Positions 9,791-19,526 are shown, counted from the stretch's first letter. The stretch is DNA of 64,000 nucleotides from an uncultured Dehalococcoidia bacterium (GCA_951812285.1 OX638292.1:864774-928773), one strand, 5' to 3'. The notes: generated by a model from the letters alone, not told the origin. Translations and numbers: made by a program.

Positions 9791-11119
9791 ATGTTCCAGC
9801 AGTCGCAACTCGCCTGGGCAGCAATTGCGCTGGCGTTGCTGTTGCTCGGGCTTGCGCTGGGCAACCTTGTGCTCTTGACGGGGGCGGTCTTTCTGCTCCT
9901 GATCACCCTGCTGTCCACGGCACTGCCGCCCGCCGCAGGCGTCGTCGTTGAGCGCGGGCTGTCGCGGGCCACGTGCTGGGTTGGCGACATGGTGACGGTG
10001 CGACGGGAATTGACCGTGCTGAGCGGCGTCGGCCCCATCTTCGTGCACGACGAGCTGCCTCCGGAAGCTGAGGTCGTGGAGGGCAGCAACCTGCGCGTCG
10101 TCTGGAAGTGGCCCGGCAGGCTGGATGTGGACCTCTCGTATCAACTTCGCTTTCCAAAGCGCGGGCTGTACGCACTACCCGAGTCGAGCTGGGAATCGCA
10201 GGCGCCGCTTGCCTCGAACTCGGGAGCGTCAGGATCTTGTGGTCCGGTTTTCGAGGTGGCCGTCGTCCCGAGGATTCGCAACGTAACGCGCTTGAACCTT
10301 GTCCGGGCGGTACGGCGCGGCGCTCGCTTTAGTGGTGACCTCGCGAAGACGGGCGCCTCCACCGACGAGTTCAAGGAGTTGCGACCATACCAGCCGGGGG
10401 ACCCGTTCAAGCGCATCAATTGGAAGGCAAGCGCGCGTGCGTCCGCCGCGGGCGGTCTCCCGTTGGTGAACGAGCTGGAACCCGAGACGAAGCGCGCGGT
10501 GTGGGTCTTCCTGGACACCGCCCACTACATGGACGTGGGTGTACCGCTCTCGAACCCGCTGGAGAGCACCGTGGAGGCGTCGGGCACGCTGGCGCAGTAC
10601 TACCTGTCGCGCGGCTCAACCTTCGGAGCATACGCCTACAACAGCGCCGGGGGCGGCAGCGAGCTCCTCACGCCGGAGACTGGCAACCGGCAATTCAACC
10701 GGCTCATGGACATGCTGGCCGGGCTGAAACCGGGCCCGGCGGAGCAGGACCTCCTGCAATCGGTCGAGCGGTGCAAGAGCTTCCTGTACCGCATCCGGCC
10801 CGACGTCTTCGTCATCACGCGCCTGGACGTCCATTACGCGCGCCCCGGCGAGGACTCGACGGAGTTCGACCGATTCCAGACGGCCATCAGCCGGCTGATC
10901 TCGCTGAAGCCGCGCTCGACCCGCACAAGCCGCGTACAAGTGGTGCACGTCGAGCCGCAGGAGGCCGCAACGGAAACGAGCGGGTTGGGGCTGACGCGAT
11001 GGGAGACCCGGCACGTGGCACGCGAGCTGCGGGGCAAGGGCGCCTCGGTCATCGAGTGGGAGCCCGCGAGGGAAGAGTTCACGTCCGTGCTGGTGCGGCA
11101 CGTCGATTCGTACCAATAG
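9791..11119 (+). CDS. DUF58 domain protein (VWA-like partner of MoxR)
   Basis: The 442-aa product begins with two hydrophobic segments (about residues 8-45) and carries the DUF58 signature ELRPYQPGDPFKRINWKASA near residue 200, followed by a VWA-like fold. DUF58 proteins are the usual membrane-anchored partners of MoxR ATPases. The start is two bases after the moxR stop, and a 21-base gap with a GGGGAAAGGGGA ribosome site leads to the next gene. Confidence 0.92.
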   Translation: MFQQSQLAWAAIALALLLLGLALGNLVLLTGAVFLLLITLLSTALPPAAGVVVERGLSRATCWVGDMVTVRRELTVLSGVGPIFVHDELPPEAEVVEGSNLRVVWKWPGRLDVDLSYQLRFPKRGLYALPESSWESQAPLASNSGASGSCGPVFEVAVVPRIRNVTRLNLVRAVRRGARFSGDLAKTGASTDEFKELRPYQPGDPFKRINWKASARASAAGGLPLVNELEPETKRAVWVFLDTAHYMDVGVPLSNPLESTVEASGTLAQYYLSRGSTFGAYAYNSAGGGSELLTPETGNRQFNRLMDMLAGLKPGPAEQDLLQSVERCKSFLYRIRPDVFVITRLDVHYARPGEDSTEFDRFQTAISRLISLKPRSTRTSRVQVVHVEPQEAATETSGLGLTRWETRHVARELRGKGASVIEWEPAREEFTSVLVRHVDSYQ

Positions 11120-11140
11120 GGGAAAGGGGACGGACATCGC

Positions 11141-11818
11141 ATGAGAGCCGCCGCGGCAGAGACGCTGCTGCTCACCGGCCTGCTGTTGCTCGCCGGCTTC
11201 GTCGTGTGGGACGCGGGGCCCGCGCTTGGGCTGCCCGAGTCACGATGGCTGACGTGGCTGACGGGACTATTCCCCGGGCTATTCTCGATACAAGCCGTTG
11301 CGGTGGCGATCCTGCTCATCGGCGTGTACTGGGCGCTGAAGGCGATCGGTTATGGGCAGGTCTCATTCTGGTTGATGGCCGGAGTCACCGTCCTGCCTCA
11401 CGCTGTGCCCATCTGGGGTCACAACGAGCTCCAGTGGTACGAGCTCGTCGGCCTGGAGGCCGAGCTTGTCGGCGAACGTGCGCCGCTCCGGGATGCCGCG
11501 CTCTTCCTGGCGAGCCTGACGGGAATCGTGATACTCCATCGCGTCATTGGACTTCGCGCGTTGTCAGAGCGCATGCGTGTCCGCGCGATAGCTGCCGAGG
11601 ACGGGCGACGAGTCCTGCGAGTCGAGAGCTTGCTGGTGGCCGGGCTGCTTGCCGCAAGCCTGTCGCTCGCGCTGCTGGCGGTGCTCGCTGCGGTGTACCT
11701 CGGCCGCTACGACGAGATCCTCTCCGGCTCGACGTGGGCCGTGGCGGCCGTCGGAGGTGGCGCCGGGCTGCTGCTCGCGCTAACGCTGTTGCAGTGGCGC
11801 CGGGACGGCGACGGCTAG
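11141..11818 (+). CDS. Six-segment membrane protein, last gene of the MoxR/DUF58 operon
   Basis: 225 aa with about six hydrophobic segments: residues 6-25, 40-66, 72-92, 112-130, 162-185 and 193-216. No family is recognised. Position and strand make it the fifth member of the transglutaminase-MoxR-DUF58 operon. Genes at this place often encode small integral membrane partners, but nothing in the sequence shows a reaction. Confidence 0.7.
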   Translation: MRAAAAETLLLTGLLLLAGFVVWDAGPALGLPESRWLTWLTGLFPGLFSIQAVAVAILLIGVYWALKAIGYGQVSFWLMAGVTVLPHAVPIWGHNELQWYELVGLEAELVGERAPLRDAALFLASLTGIVILHRVIGLRALSERMRVRAIAAEDGRRVLRVESLLVAGLLAASLSLALLAVLAAVYLGRYDEILSGSTWAVAAVGGGAGLLLALTLLQWRRDGDG

Positions 11819-11843
11819 GCAGACAATCACCAAGGAGACGCAC

Positions 11844-12842
11844 ATGAAGTTTGGCCTGTTTCTTGGCGCCGAGTATCCCGCCCGCCAATCGATGACGGCG
11901 CGCATCAATTCACTCATCGAGCAGGTGCGGCTTGCGAGCTCGCTTGGTTTCGACTGCGCGCTGGCGGGGCAGCACTACCTCAGCTACCCCGTGCAGATTC
12001 TGCAGCCCACGCCGCTGCTGGGGCGGCTTGCGGCGGAGGCCGGCGACATGCGAATCGGCACGGGCATCGTGCTGCTGCCGCTGCAACACCCGGTCGACAT
12101 GGCGGAGCAGATTGCGACGCTGGACCAGATCACCGGCGGCAAGTTCATCTTCGGCGTCGGCCTGGGGTACGAGAAGGAGGAGTTCGAGGCGTTTGGGCTC
12201 GACGCGTCGCAGCGGGCCAGCCGCTTCGAGGAGTCGCTGGCCATCATCAAGCGCCTCTGGACCGAGGACGAGGTGCACTTCGAGGGGAAGCACTTCACCT
12301 TGCACGCGCGGCCCTCGGCGTGGCCGCTGCAGCAGCCGTACCCGCCGGTGTGGATCGCGGCGAACGGACACGCGCCCGTGCGACGCGCTGCGCGCCTCGG
12401 CGACGTCTGGTTCGCCAACCCGCACGCCAAGTTCGAGACCCTCGCCGAGCAGATGGGCATCTACCGCGAAGCCCTCGCCGAGTACGGCACACAGCAGCCC
12501 GAGGACGTCGTCGTCAGCCGGGAGCTGTTCGTGGCGCAGACGCACGACGAGGCGTTGCGCGTGGCGCGGCCGGCGCTGCACGAGCGCTATCGCGTGTACG
12601 CGCGGCAGGGGCAGGACCTCCAGCTCCCGCCGGGCGACCGCTTCGAGGACGACTTCGACGAGCTGGCCGCGGGCCGGTTCATTCTCGGCGACCCGGAAGA
12701 GTGCATCGAGGAGATCCGGCGGTACGAGGCGCTCGGGTTCAACCTCCTCATCATCGACTACCACTGGCTGGACCTGGACGACGACACGGCGCTGAAGACC
12801 CTTCGGCTCTTTGGGGAGCGAGTGCTTCCGGCGTTCCGCTAG
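11844..12842 (+). CDS. LLM-class (luciferase-like) flavin-dependent oxidoreductase
   Basis: 332 aa with bacterial luciferase/F420-type TIM-barrel features: an N-terminal KFGLF strand, the GTGIVLLPLQHP segment, FIFGVGLGYEKEEFEAFG and RASRFEESLAIIKRLW, all typical of two-component alkanal or nitrilotriacetate-type monooxygenases. ATG with an AAGGAG ribosome site 7 bases upstream. Such enzymes use reduced FMN (or F420) with O2 to oxidise or hydroxylate organic substrates. This one is unlinked to a flavin reductase. Large families of these monooxygenases are a hallmark of SAR202 Chloroflexota, together with Rieske oxygenases like those further right. Confidence 0.9.
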   Translation: MKFGLFLGAEYPARQSMTARINSLIEQVRLASSLGFDCALAGQHYLSYPVQILQPTPLLGRLAAEAGDMRIGTGIVLLPLQHPVDMAEQIATLDQITGGKFIFGVGLGYEKEEFEAFGLDASQRASRFEESLAIIKRLWTEDEVHFEGKHFTLHARPSAWPLQQPYPPVWIAANGHAPVRRAARLGDVWFANPHAKFETLAEQMGIYREALAEYGTQQPEDVVVSRELFVAQTHDEALRVARPALHERYRVYARQGQDLQLPPGDRFEDDFDELAAGRFILGDPEECIEEIRRYEALGFNLLIIDYHWLDLDDDTALKTLRLFGERVLPAFR

Positions 12843-12940
12843 CGCCGTCTGCGGGGCGCGGCGTTGCGCTCTCGTGGAGGCTCTCGGCGAAAGCAACTCC
12901 ACTGTCTTGGCAATTGAATTAGCACGCAAATAGGATTCCG

Positions 12941-12974
12941 CCAATATTGTTGAGTCATCGACTCAAACAATTGG
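12941..12974. promoter_or_regulatory. Imperfect dyad in the 12843-13296 intergenic region
   Basis: The core TTGAGTC-ATC-GACTCAA (12950-12966) is a perfect 7-bp inverted repeat inside a longer imperfect dyad (CCAATATTG / CAAACAATTGG). It has no T-run, so it looks more like a protein-binding site than a terminator. The remaining 450 bases between the flavin monooxygenase and the next gene have lower GC content. They show a TAGAAT-like -10 at 13099 without a convincing -35, and no other gene. Confidence 0.35.
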
Positions 12975-13296
12975 CTGTGTCACAGCCTCAGAGCTAGGAT
13001 GCCAGATACGGGAATCATATGGCGGAGACATGATGCCAAGACCGCCAAAAGTCGGGCAAAACGGGGTTGTATGTAGTGACGCTGTAACAGGCCTATGCTA
13101 GAATCAATTCGCTTGGCCACATTAGAGTCGGCACATAGAAGAAATAATACGTTTTCATTAGCGCCCGGACGTTAGGGTTCTGAAGAAAGTGGGCCACGGC
13201 CGGTCGGCCTTGCCGGGCGGATCGGCTGGATGAATGGAAATGGCTTGGCTCGTTAGCGGTCGCGCCCCAAAGGAACGAGGAGGGCCGAAGGAACCG

Positions 13297-14085
13297 GTGG
13301 AAGCTATTACGAGGATCATCAACCAGACCCCTGCTCGTGTGGCTGCCGCCGCCGCGCTCGCCGGGCTGCTGGCGATTGCGTTCCTCGGCCTGCCGAGCAC
13401 GACCGAGGCGACCACCCACAGCGCGACGCGTTCATTCTCCTCGGACTGGGTGCTGCCCGGCGGTGAATTCAGTGTCACCCTCACTTTCGAGAACCTTGGC
13501 GTGGGTCAGGTCACTGAGTCGTTGCCTGAGGGCTTCACGTACGTCAGCTCCGATCTGGGCGACAACGTGGTCGAGCTGGACGGGCAGTTGCTGACCATCT
13601 TCATTGTGGCGGACCCCAGTGTGACGTACACCCTCACGGCGCCCGATATGGAGAACGTGTACAGCTGGACCGGGGTCGTCCGCGACCTGAGCGGCGACGA
13701 GCAGGTCGTCACAGGCGAGTCCAGCATCCGCGTCGGCCCTGCGCCAACGCCGGAACCGACGGCGACGCCGACGAACACACCAACTCCGTTGCCCACCAAT
13801 ACCCCCACCGCGACGCCGTCGCCCACGCCGACGAACACGCCAACGCCGGAACCGACGTCGACACCGACGCCTGAGCCCACGGCGACGCCGGTGCCGACCG
13901 CGACGCCGTCGCCAACTCCGACTCCCACCGCAACGCCGGTGCCGACGCCCACACCTACGGCGACTGCAGTGCCCGTGGTGGAGGAGGAATCAGGCGGATT
14001 CCCGCCGTGGGTCCTGGCCATTTTGGTTGTCATCGTATTGGGCGTTCTGATCGGCCTGGTGGCCTACAGCCGCCGGCAACTCTAA
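13297..14085 (+). CDS. Secreted surface protein with Thr/Pro stalk and C-terminal membrane anchor
   Basis: The start chosen is GTG 13297, because a GAGGAGGG/GAAGGA purine tract lies just upstream and translation then opens with a normal signal peptide (hydrophobic stretch [15 protein letters not shown]). An in-frame ATG at 13234 would add 21 residues. The mature 262-aa product has one DUF11-like beta domain (about residues 50-150). It then has a low-complexity stalk of TPT/ATPTP units (about 150-225), a hydrophobic anchor ([20 protein letters not shown]) and a short basic tail RRQL. Probably an exported cell-surface protein; no enzymatic signature. Confidence 0.75.
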   Translation: MEAITRIINQTPARVAAAAALAGLLAIAFLGLPSTTEATTHSATRSFSSDWVLPGGEFSVTLTFENLGVGQVTESLPEGFTYVSSDLGDNVVELDGQLLTIFIVADPSVTYTLTAPDMENVYSWTGVVRDLSGDEQVVTGESSIRVGPAPTPEPTATPTNTPTPLPTNTPTATPSPTPTNTPTPEPTSTPTPEPTATPVPTATPSPTPTPTATPVPTPTPTATAVPVVEEESGGFPPWVLAILVVIVLGVLIGLVAYSRRQL

Positions 14086-14475
14086 GCCGCCTCTGCGTGA
14101 TCGTTGATATTCCAGTCTAGGCGTTTGGCGCTTTCCTGAAGCTGTTGCTGCCGCGCGTGACCACACGAGCTCGTTGCCTCACGCCCTTTGTCACCTTGCT
14201 TTGTTGGCGCATCTCCTCTCGCCGCCCACGCTGGACATCGTTTGTATTGTCAACGTCATTGCCGGAACGCCGAGAGCCGTCATCAGTCAGGGTGTGAATC
14301 GCATTGCAAATTCTAGACGGAGTCGAGTCCCATTGTCCCTAGCTGGCATAGGCGACGGCGATGTAGCTCGTCGACCAAACCGAAGCCTTCGAACGATAGT
14401 TGTAAGGTGTCAACACGTAGTAATAAAGAGAGTGTGGAACTATATGAACGTGCTAGCCGTTCTATGCTATGACAC

Positions 14476-14504
14476 CAGTCGGTGCACGCCGGCTGTCGAG
14501 GAGA
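14476..14504 (+). promoter_or_regulatory. 5' leader hairpin and ribosome site shared with the downstream paralog (copy 1)
   Basis: CAGTCGG (14476-14482) pairs with CCGGCTG (14489-14495) directly before the ribosome site GAGGAGA. The same arrangement precedes the paralog at 17105, where the right arm is CCGACTG, so one pair changes from G-U to A-U while the stem is kept. The rest of the 14086-14475 gap holds no gene that I can support; it is AT-richer than the coding regions. Confidence 0.45.
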
Positions 14505-14513
14505 CGAGTAGAT

Positions 14514-16823
14514 ATGTTCGCGCTAAGACGGCGCGCTATTGGCGTGTCGGTGGCGTTGGTTGCCGCCGGAGCGCTAACGGCGACGCTCCTCATTTCGACC
14601 ACGCTGGCACAGAGCCCTCCCGACCCCAGCATCGACTCCATCGTGGTGAGCGACATCACGATGACCTCCGCCACCGTCACCGTGAACCTCACGAACGCCA
14701 CCGACGGCGCCTACGTTTACCTGAAGTACGGCCCGGTGAACGACTACGGTACCTCCCCCAGGCCTCCTGCCTACAACGTCGGTAGTGAAGGGACTGACCA
14801 TACGTGGATACGGATCTATGAAGACGCGGCTCCCCTGGAGGCCACCGTAGCGAGTGGCGAGGCTTCGTTCGACTTGCCCGACTCCATGTTGGGCTCGTCA
14901 CAACTTACTTTGGGTGTCCAGCCCCTGTGGGCCTCCTACGATGTCCAGGTGGAGGCCTCTCTCGACGACACGTTCGCGACGGGTGTCGTCACCGAGACGT
15001 TCACCACACTGCCGCCCGAGGCCGAGATTCATTGGGTCGACGCGACGCACACCGAGATGACACTCTCTGCGTCGCTGTCGAGCCTTAGCGGCGTGCCCCA
15101 GACGGTCCACTACCGGTGGCGTGAAGTCGGTGCGGCGACATGGAACACGGGAACGATTGTTGTCCCCTGGGGCAACCCGCAGGTATCGACGTCCAATACC
15201 ATGACGGGTCTCTCGTCTCACACCCAATACGAGGCGGAGGCCTCCCTCGATCCCAACTTCCCTGCTGACAAGACAATGACAAAGACCGCCTGGACGTTCG
15301 AACCGGAGCTGGTACGCATGGGTGTGCGCTTGGTAACGGAGACGGAGGCAACGGTAACCGCACTCATGGACGTGCCCAACGGCAAGGACTACGATCTCCA
15401 GTGCCAGTCGCGGCACGACCCTGTTGACTATTGGTCTTCCACGTTCAGCACTCCGATGGACGGCTACATAGGGGCCACTACCCTGGACTCGCTCGAGAGC
15501 CTTGAAGACTACGAGTACCGTTGCCGGCTGAAGTGGGACTTTGGTGGCTTTGGCCCGTACGGCAGCCGGCTGGGCGGCCAGTACGCCCGCACGCTTGGGG
15601 CGGACCTCGCGCTGACAGAGATTAGTGGGCGTCTCACCGGCACGAGTGCAAACATCACCGTTGACCTCGCCAACATCGACGGCCAGTACCATGACGTGTA
15701 TCTGCGTCACAGGGCATATCCCACAGAGGCCTGGACTGATGTTTCTGCCGCCTCCACGAACGCTGCCACCGCCCTCATTCCCGTTGCCAGCTTGACTGAC
15801 GACTCAATCCACGAGTTTCAGGCGTCTCTTGCGTCGGACTTCCTCCAAGAAAGGACGCTCACGCTCTTTCTGCTCGTCGGAAGCCTGCCCAGTTCCTCAT
15901 CAAGCGGCAACTCCGGCGGGCCGACCACTCCACCACCGCCCGACCCGCCGCCGCCCGACCCGCCGCCACCGCCCGACCCCAACGACCAGAACAGCAACGG
16001 CGAACCGCAGGACCCGAATAACAACGGCGGCGGAGGCGGCACACAGAACCCGAACAACAACACCAATGGCGGTGGCGGTGGTAGCAGCTCCAGCGGCGGT
16101 GGGGGCGGAGGCGGCTTCGGCGGTGGCGTCGTTACGCGCAACACTGCGCCAAACTTCCGCGACAGCGCCGGCAAGATGCGCACCGTGCCCGAGAACAGCG
16201 TGGAGGACGTGAAGGTCGGCGAAGTGATCATGGCGTGGGACCCGGAGAACGATCCGCTGACCTTCTCGCTGCGCGGCGATGACGCGGCGCCCTTCAAGAT
16301 CGAGACCCTGAAGGGCGGTTACAGCGGGCAGCTGCTGGTCGGGCCGGATGCGGGCCTCGACTACGAGGCGCAGAGCGTCTACACGGTCACCGTCGTCGCG
16401 ACGGACCCGGGCGGCGAGGAGAAGACCCTCGACATCGAGGTGCAGGTGACCGACATCAAGCTGCCGGACAAGGCCGACATCTTCGACGTGCAGAACAACC
16501 ACGACGAGTGGCTGGACCAGGAAGAGGTCTTGGCAGCCGCCGCGGCGTATGGGCTGAGGCTTATCACGCAGCTTGAGATGATCTTCATCATGCAGTACTA
16601 CTACGACACGAACTTCGGTGACGTGGACTTCGACAACCTGCCGAGCATGATCGAAAAGTACGACATCAACGCGGACAGCATCATCGACCGGGCCGAAATG
16701 CTTGCGGCGCTCGATGACTTCATGGACGGCAAGATTTCCAAGGCGGACATGCAGGAGGTCGTCAAGACCTACTACAGTGATGGAATGGTCGGCACGGAAA
16801 GCGAGGCGACGACGTCGACGTAG
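14514..16823 (+). CDS. Secreted multi-domain protein A: FN3-like repeats, cadherin-like domain, EF-hand tail
   Basis: The start is ATG 14514 (MFALRRRAIGV), because the downstream paralog starts identically and a GAGGAGA site sits 9 bases upstream; an in-frame ATG at 14469 is not conserved. Layout of the 769 aa: signal peptide (about 1-38), four or five beta-sandwich FN3-like repeats (about 40-450), a Pro/Gly/Asn-rich linker (about 465-540), a cadherin-like domain with DPENDPLTFSL and YTVTVVATDPGG, and a helical tail. The tail has an EF-hand loop starting DINADSIIDRAE. Likely an exported, calcium-dependent adhesion or matrix protein; no anchor or enzymatic motif is seen. Confidence 0.85.
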   Translation: MFALRRRAIGVSVALVAAGALTATLLISTTLAQSPPDPSIDSIVVSDITMTSATVTVNLTNATDGAYVYLKYGPVNDYGTSPRPPAYNVGSEGTDHTWIRIYEDAAPLEATVASGEASFDLPDSMLGSSQLTLGVQPLWASYDVQVEASLDDTFATGVVTETFTTLPPEAEIHWVDATHTEMTLSASLSSLSGVPQTVHYRWREVGAATWNTGTIVVPWGNPQVSTSNTMTGLSSHTQYEAEASLDPNFPADKTMTKTAWTFEPELVRMGVRLVTETEATVTALMDVPNGKDYDLQCQSRHDPVDYWSSTFSTPMDGYIGATTLDSLESLEDYEYRCRLKWDFGGFGPYGSRLGGQYARTLGADLALTEISGRLTGTSANITVDLANIDGQYHDVYLRHRAYPTEAWTDVSAASTNAATALIPVASLTDDSIHEFQASLASDFLQERTLTLFLLVGSLPSSSSSGNSGGPTTPPPPDPPPPDPPPPPDPNDQNSNGEPQDPNNNGGGGGTQNPNNNTNGGGGGSSSSGGGGGGGFGGGVVTRNTAPNFRDSAGKMRTVPENSVEDVKVGEVIMAWDPENDPLTFSLRGDDAAPFKIETLKGGYSGQLLVGPDAGLDYEAQSVYTVTVVATDPGGEEKTLDIEVQVTDIKLPDKADIFDVQNNHDEWLDQEEVLAAAAAYGLRLITQLEMIFIMQYYYDTNFGDVDFDNLPSMIEKYDINADSIIDRAEMLAALDDFMDGKISKADMQEVVKTYYSDGMVGTESEATTST
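16133..16757 (+). repeat. Conserved 3' block of paralog A (matches 18712-19336)
   Basis: This 625-base stretch encoding the cadherin and EF-hand region aligns with the downstream copy at a constant offset of 2579 bases at both ends, so no net insertion or deletion separates them, whereas the upstream FN3-like parts differ in length and sequence. It reflects a tandem gene duplication with strong conservation or gene conversion of the C-terminal block. Confidence 0.8.
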
Positions 16824-16850
16824 CACATTCAGACAACGCCGGCTACTCGA

Positions 16851-16893
16851 CCGGGGAGCGGACGGGGCGACAGGGCCCGCCGCTCCCCGGTTT
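16851..16893 (+). terminator. Intrinsic terminator after paralog A
   Basis: An 11-bp perfect stem, CCGGGGAGCGG / CCGCTCCCCGG, is followed by TTTC, 27 bases after the stop codon. The U-tract is short. Confidence 0.65.
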
Positions 16894-17065
16894 CAATTGT
16901 GGGAGGGCGCGCATGTCGCAGGAGCGTAAGGATGGGCAGTAAAGCCGTATCCAGTAAGAGATGCATAAAGACCAAACAAGTGGTGCAAAAGGTATCACTA
17001 TAGTGCACAAACAGACCAGTATTATGGAACTTCCTTAACTTATGCTGCGTTACACGTCTTGATAC

Positions 17066-17094
17066 CAGTCGGTTTCGGGCCGACTGTCGAGGAG
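17066..17094 (+). promoter_or_regulatory. 5' leader hairpin and ribosome site (copy 2)
   Basis: CAGTCGG (17066-17072) pairs with CCGACTG (17080-17086), then GAGGAG (17089-17094) and ATG at 17105, as in the leader at 14476. Further upstream lies a perfect 10-bp palindrome CACTATAGTG (16996-17005), a possible operator. The 16894-17065 stretch is otherwise AT-rich without a gene. Confidence 0.45.
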
Positions 17095-17104
17095 ACGTGT
17101 AGAT

Positions 17105-19402
17105 ATGTTCGCGCTCAGACGGCGCGCTATTGGCGTGTCGGTGGCGTTGGCAGCCGCCGCGGCGCTGACGGCGACGCTCCTCATCTCGACCGCGCTCGCC
17201 CAGGACCCCGATCCCAGCATCACCTCCATCACGGTGACCGACATCACCATGACCACCGCCACCGTCACCGTGAACCTCGCCAATGACGACGCCGACGGCA
17301 CCACTGTCTACCTCAAGTACGGCCCGGTGAACACGTACATCACCAGTCCCAAGCCACCCGCGTACAACGTAGGCAATCCAGAACGCGTAAACCCAACCTA
17401 TGGCCGATGGGTGTATGCCTACGAAGATGCGGACCCGCTCGAAAGCACTTCCCTGAGTGCCGCTGCAACGTTCAGCCTGCCTGACTCCGCTTTGCCGGCA
17501 TCCAGGCTGTTTGATGGCGTTCAGCCCTTGTGGGCCTCTTACGAAGTGAAAGTTGAAGCATCGTTGGATGACACCTTTGATACCGGCGTCGTGACGCAAA
17601 CCTTTACTACGCTACCGCCTGAGGCTGAGGGTTCCTGGGTTGACTCGGCAAAAACGACCATGGGAATTCAGACGTCGCTCTCATCTCTCAGCGGCACTCC
17701 CCACAGGGTCTACTACCGTTGGCGCGCCGGGGACGCGACGACATGGAACACTGGCTCATTCGTCGTTCCCTGGGGGAATCCCCAGACAGACACCCATACG
17801 GAGTTGACGGGCTTGGTGTCCCACTCTCCGTACGTTTTGGAGGTGTCGCTGGACCCCAATTTCCCCGAAGGCGAAACATATACGGAGACCGCGTGGACCC
17901 GGGAGCCAGAGGTCGTCCGCATTGGCGTGCGCAAGGTGACGGAGACGGAAGCGACCGTCACGGCGATCATCGACCATCCGAACGGCAAAGCGTACGGCCT
18001 CGGCTGCCAGTACCATTTGCGCGAAAAGACTTGGACGTACGTTCGCACCGATGAATCCATGACCGGCTTCGTTGGTGCGACGCTGCTTCAGTCGTTAACC
18101 GCGAACTCGCCATACCGATACAGGTGCAGCCTGTCATATGACCATGGGGAGTTTAAGGAATTCTCCCGGACAGGGGCGTCGGGCGAGAAATCAACGCACA
18201 CGCTGGACGGCTCGAGCACGGCGCTGTCGGAAATCCGGGCGTCGCTCTCCGGCAGGGCTGCAACCATCACCATCGACCTCGTCAACACCGACGGCACCAA
18301 CAACGACGTGTATCTCAGGCACAGGGAGTATCCGTCGACGGAGTGGGGTGCGGGCGCGGGGCGAGCGACGTCAACTGATACGGCCCAATACGTCGTTTCC
18401 TCTTTGACCGACAACACAGTGCACGAATTCGAGGCGTCCCTGGACCAGACCTTCCCGCAGGCGGAGACCCTGACGCTGTACCTGACGGTGGGCAACCCGC
18501 CCTACACCACTGCCGGCGGCAACCAGCCGCCGCAGACTCCGACTCCACAGGAGCCAGTCGACGACGACAACAGCGACACGCGGGTCCCAAATGAAAACAA
18601 TCCGGGCACGCTGGACCCCAACAATAACAACAACGATGGCGGATTCACCCAGACCCCCGTCAACAACAACAATGGGGGCGGCGGTGGCGGCGGCTTCGGC
18701 AGTGGCGTCACTACGCGCAACACGGCGCCCAGCTTCCGCGACAGCGCCGGCAAGATGCGCACCGTGCCCGAGAACAGCGTGGAGGACGTGGAGGTCGGCG
18801 AAGTGATCATGGCGTGGGACCCGGAGAACGACCCGCTGACGTTCTCGCTCCGGGGCGATGACGCGGCGCCGTTCAAGATCGAGACCCTGAAGGGCGGCTA
18901 CAGCGGACAGCTCCTTGTCGGGCCGGATGCGGGCCTCGACTTCGAGGCGCAGAGCGTCTACACGGTCACCGTCGTCGCGACAGACCCCGGCGGCGAGGAG
19001 CGGACGCTGGACATCGAGGTGCAGCTGATCGACGTCAAGCTGCCGGGCAAGGCGGACATCTTCGACGTGCAGAACAACCACGACGAATGGCTGGACAAGG
19101 AAGAGGTCTTGGCAGCCGCCGCGGCGTATGGGCTGAGGCTCATCACCCAGCTGGAGATGGTCTTCATCATGAAGTACTACTACGACACGAACTTTGGCGA
19201 CATCGACTTCGACAACCTCCCGAGCATGATCGACAAATACGACGTCAACTCGGATAGCGTCATCGACCGCGGCGAGGTGCTCTCAGCCCTGCAGGACTAC
19301 CTGGCCGGACGGCTCGCCAAGGCGGACATGCAGGAGATTGCGAAGGAGTTCTTCACGACGTCCATGGAGGACATGGGGTCCGGAACGCCAGCGACAACGT
19401 AG
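17105..19402 (+). CDS. Secreted multi-domain protein B: paralog of the 14514 gene
   Basis: 765 aa with the same layout as its upstream neighbour: signal peptide ending near ALAQ (about residue 36), FN3-like beta repeats, an Asn/Gly/Pro linker (about 465-535), a cadherin-like domain and an EF-hand helical tail (loop DVNSDSVIDRGE). The leader, signal peptide and C-terminal 210 residues are almost the same as in protein A. The central FN3-like repeats have diverged clearly, which suggests different ligands on a common export and assembly module. Inferred to be an extracellular adhesion or matrix component. Confidence 0.85.
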   Translation: MFALRRRAIGVSVALAAAAALTATLLISTALAQDPDPSITSITVTDITMTTATVTVNLANDDADGTTVYLKYGPVNTYITSPKPPAYNVGNPERVNPTYGRWVYAYEDADPLESTSLSAAATFSLPDSALPASRLFDGVQPLWASYEVKVEASLDDTFDTGVVTQTFTTLPPEAEGSWVDSAKTTMGIQTSLSSLSGTPHRVYYRWRAGDATTWNTGSFVVPWGNPQTDTHTELTGLVSHSPYVLEVSLDPNFPEGETYTETAWTREPEVVRIGVRKVTETEATVTAIIDHPNGKAYGLGCQYHLREKTWTYVRTDESMTGFVGATLLQSLTANSPYRYRCSLSYDHGEFKEFSRTGASGEKSTHTLDGSSTALSEIRASLSGRAATITIDLVNTDGTNNDVYLRHREYPSTEWGAGAGRATSTDTAQYVVSSLTDNTVHEFEASLDQTFPQAETLTLYLTVGNPPYTTAGGNQPPQTPTPQEPVDDDNSDTRVPNENNPGTLDPNNNNNDGGFTQTPVNNNNGGGGGGGFGSGVTTRNTAPSFRDSAGKMRTVPENSVEDVEVGEVIMAWDPENDPLTFSLRGDDAAPFKIETLKGGYSGQLLVGPDAGLDFEAQSVYTVTVVATDPGGEERTLDIEVQLIDVKLPGKADIFDVQNNHDEWLDKEEVLAAAAAYGLRLITQLEMVFIMKYYYDTNFGDIDFDNLPSMIDKYDVNSDSVIDRGEVLSALQDYLAGRLAKADMQEIAKEFFTTSMEDMGSGTPATT
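18712..19336 (+). repeat. Conserved 3' block of paralog B (matches 16133-16757)
   Basis: Second member of the indel-free duplicated block encoding the cadherin and EF-hand region. Confidence 0.8.
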
Positions 19403-19433
19403 GGCTGCTGACCTCGCACAGCAAGCGCATACG

Positions 19434-19483
19434 CAGCAGCGGCGCTGAAGGAGGTTCTTCCCTCCCTCGCGCCGCCGCTGTTT
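19434..19483. terminator. Bidirectional terminator between convergent genes
   Basis: CAGCAGCGGCGC (19434-19445) pairs with GCGCCGCCGCTG (19469-19480), with an inner GGAGG/CCTCC stem, then TTT. It lies between the secreted protein B stop and the end of the convergent Rieske gene. Confidence 0.6.
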
Positions 19484-19526
19484 GTCGACGTGGCTGCGCT
19501 GCCGTCGTTGGGGGCGAGCGCGCGGC

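Noticed and set aside
14174..14785. 203-codon ORF upstream of secreted protein A
   Set aside because: Its end overlaps the signal-peptide region of the real gene in another frame, and it lacks a ribosome site.
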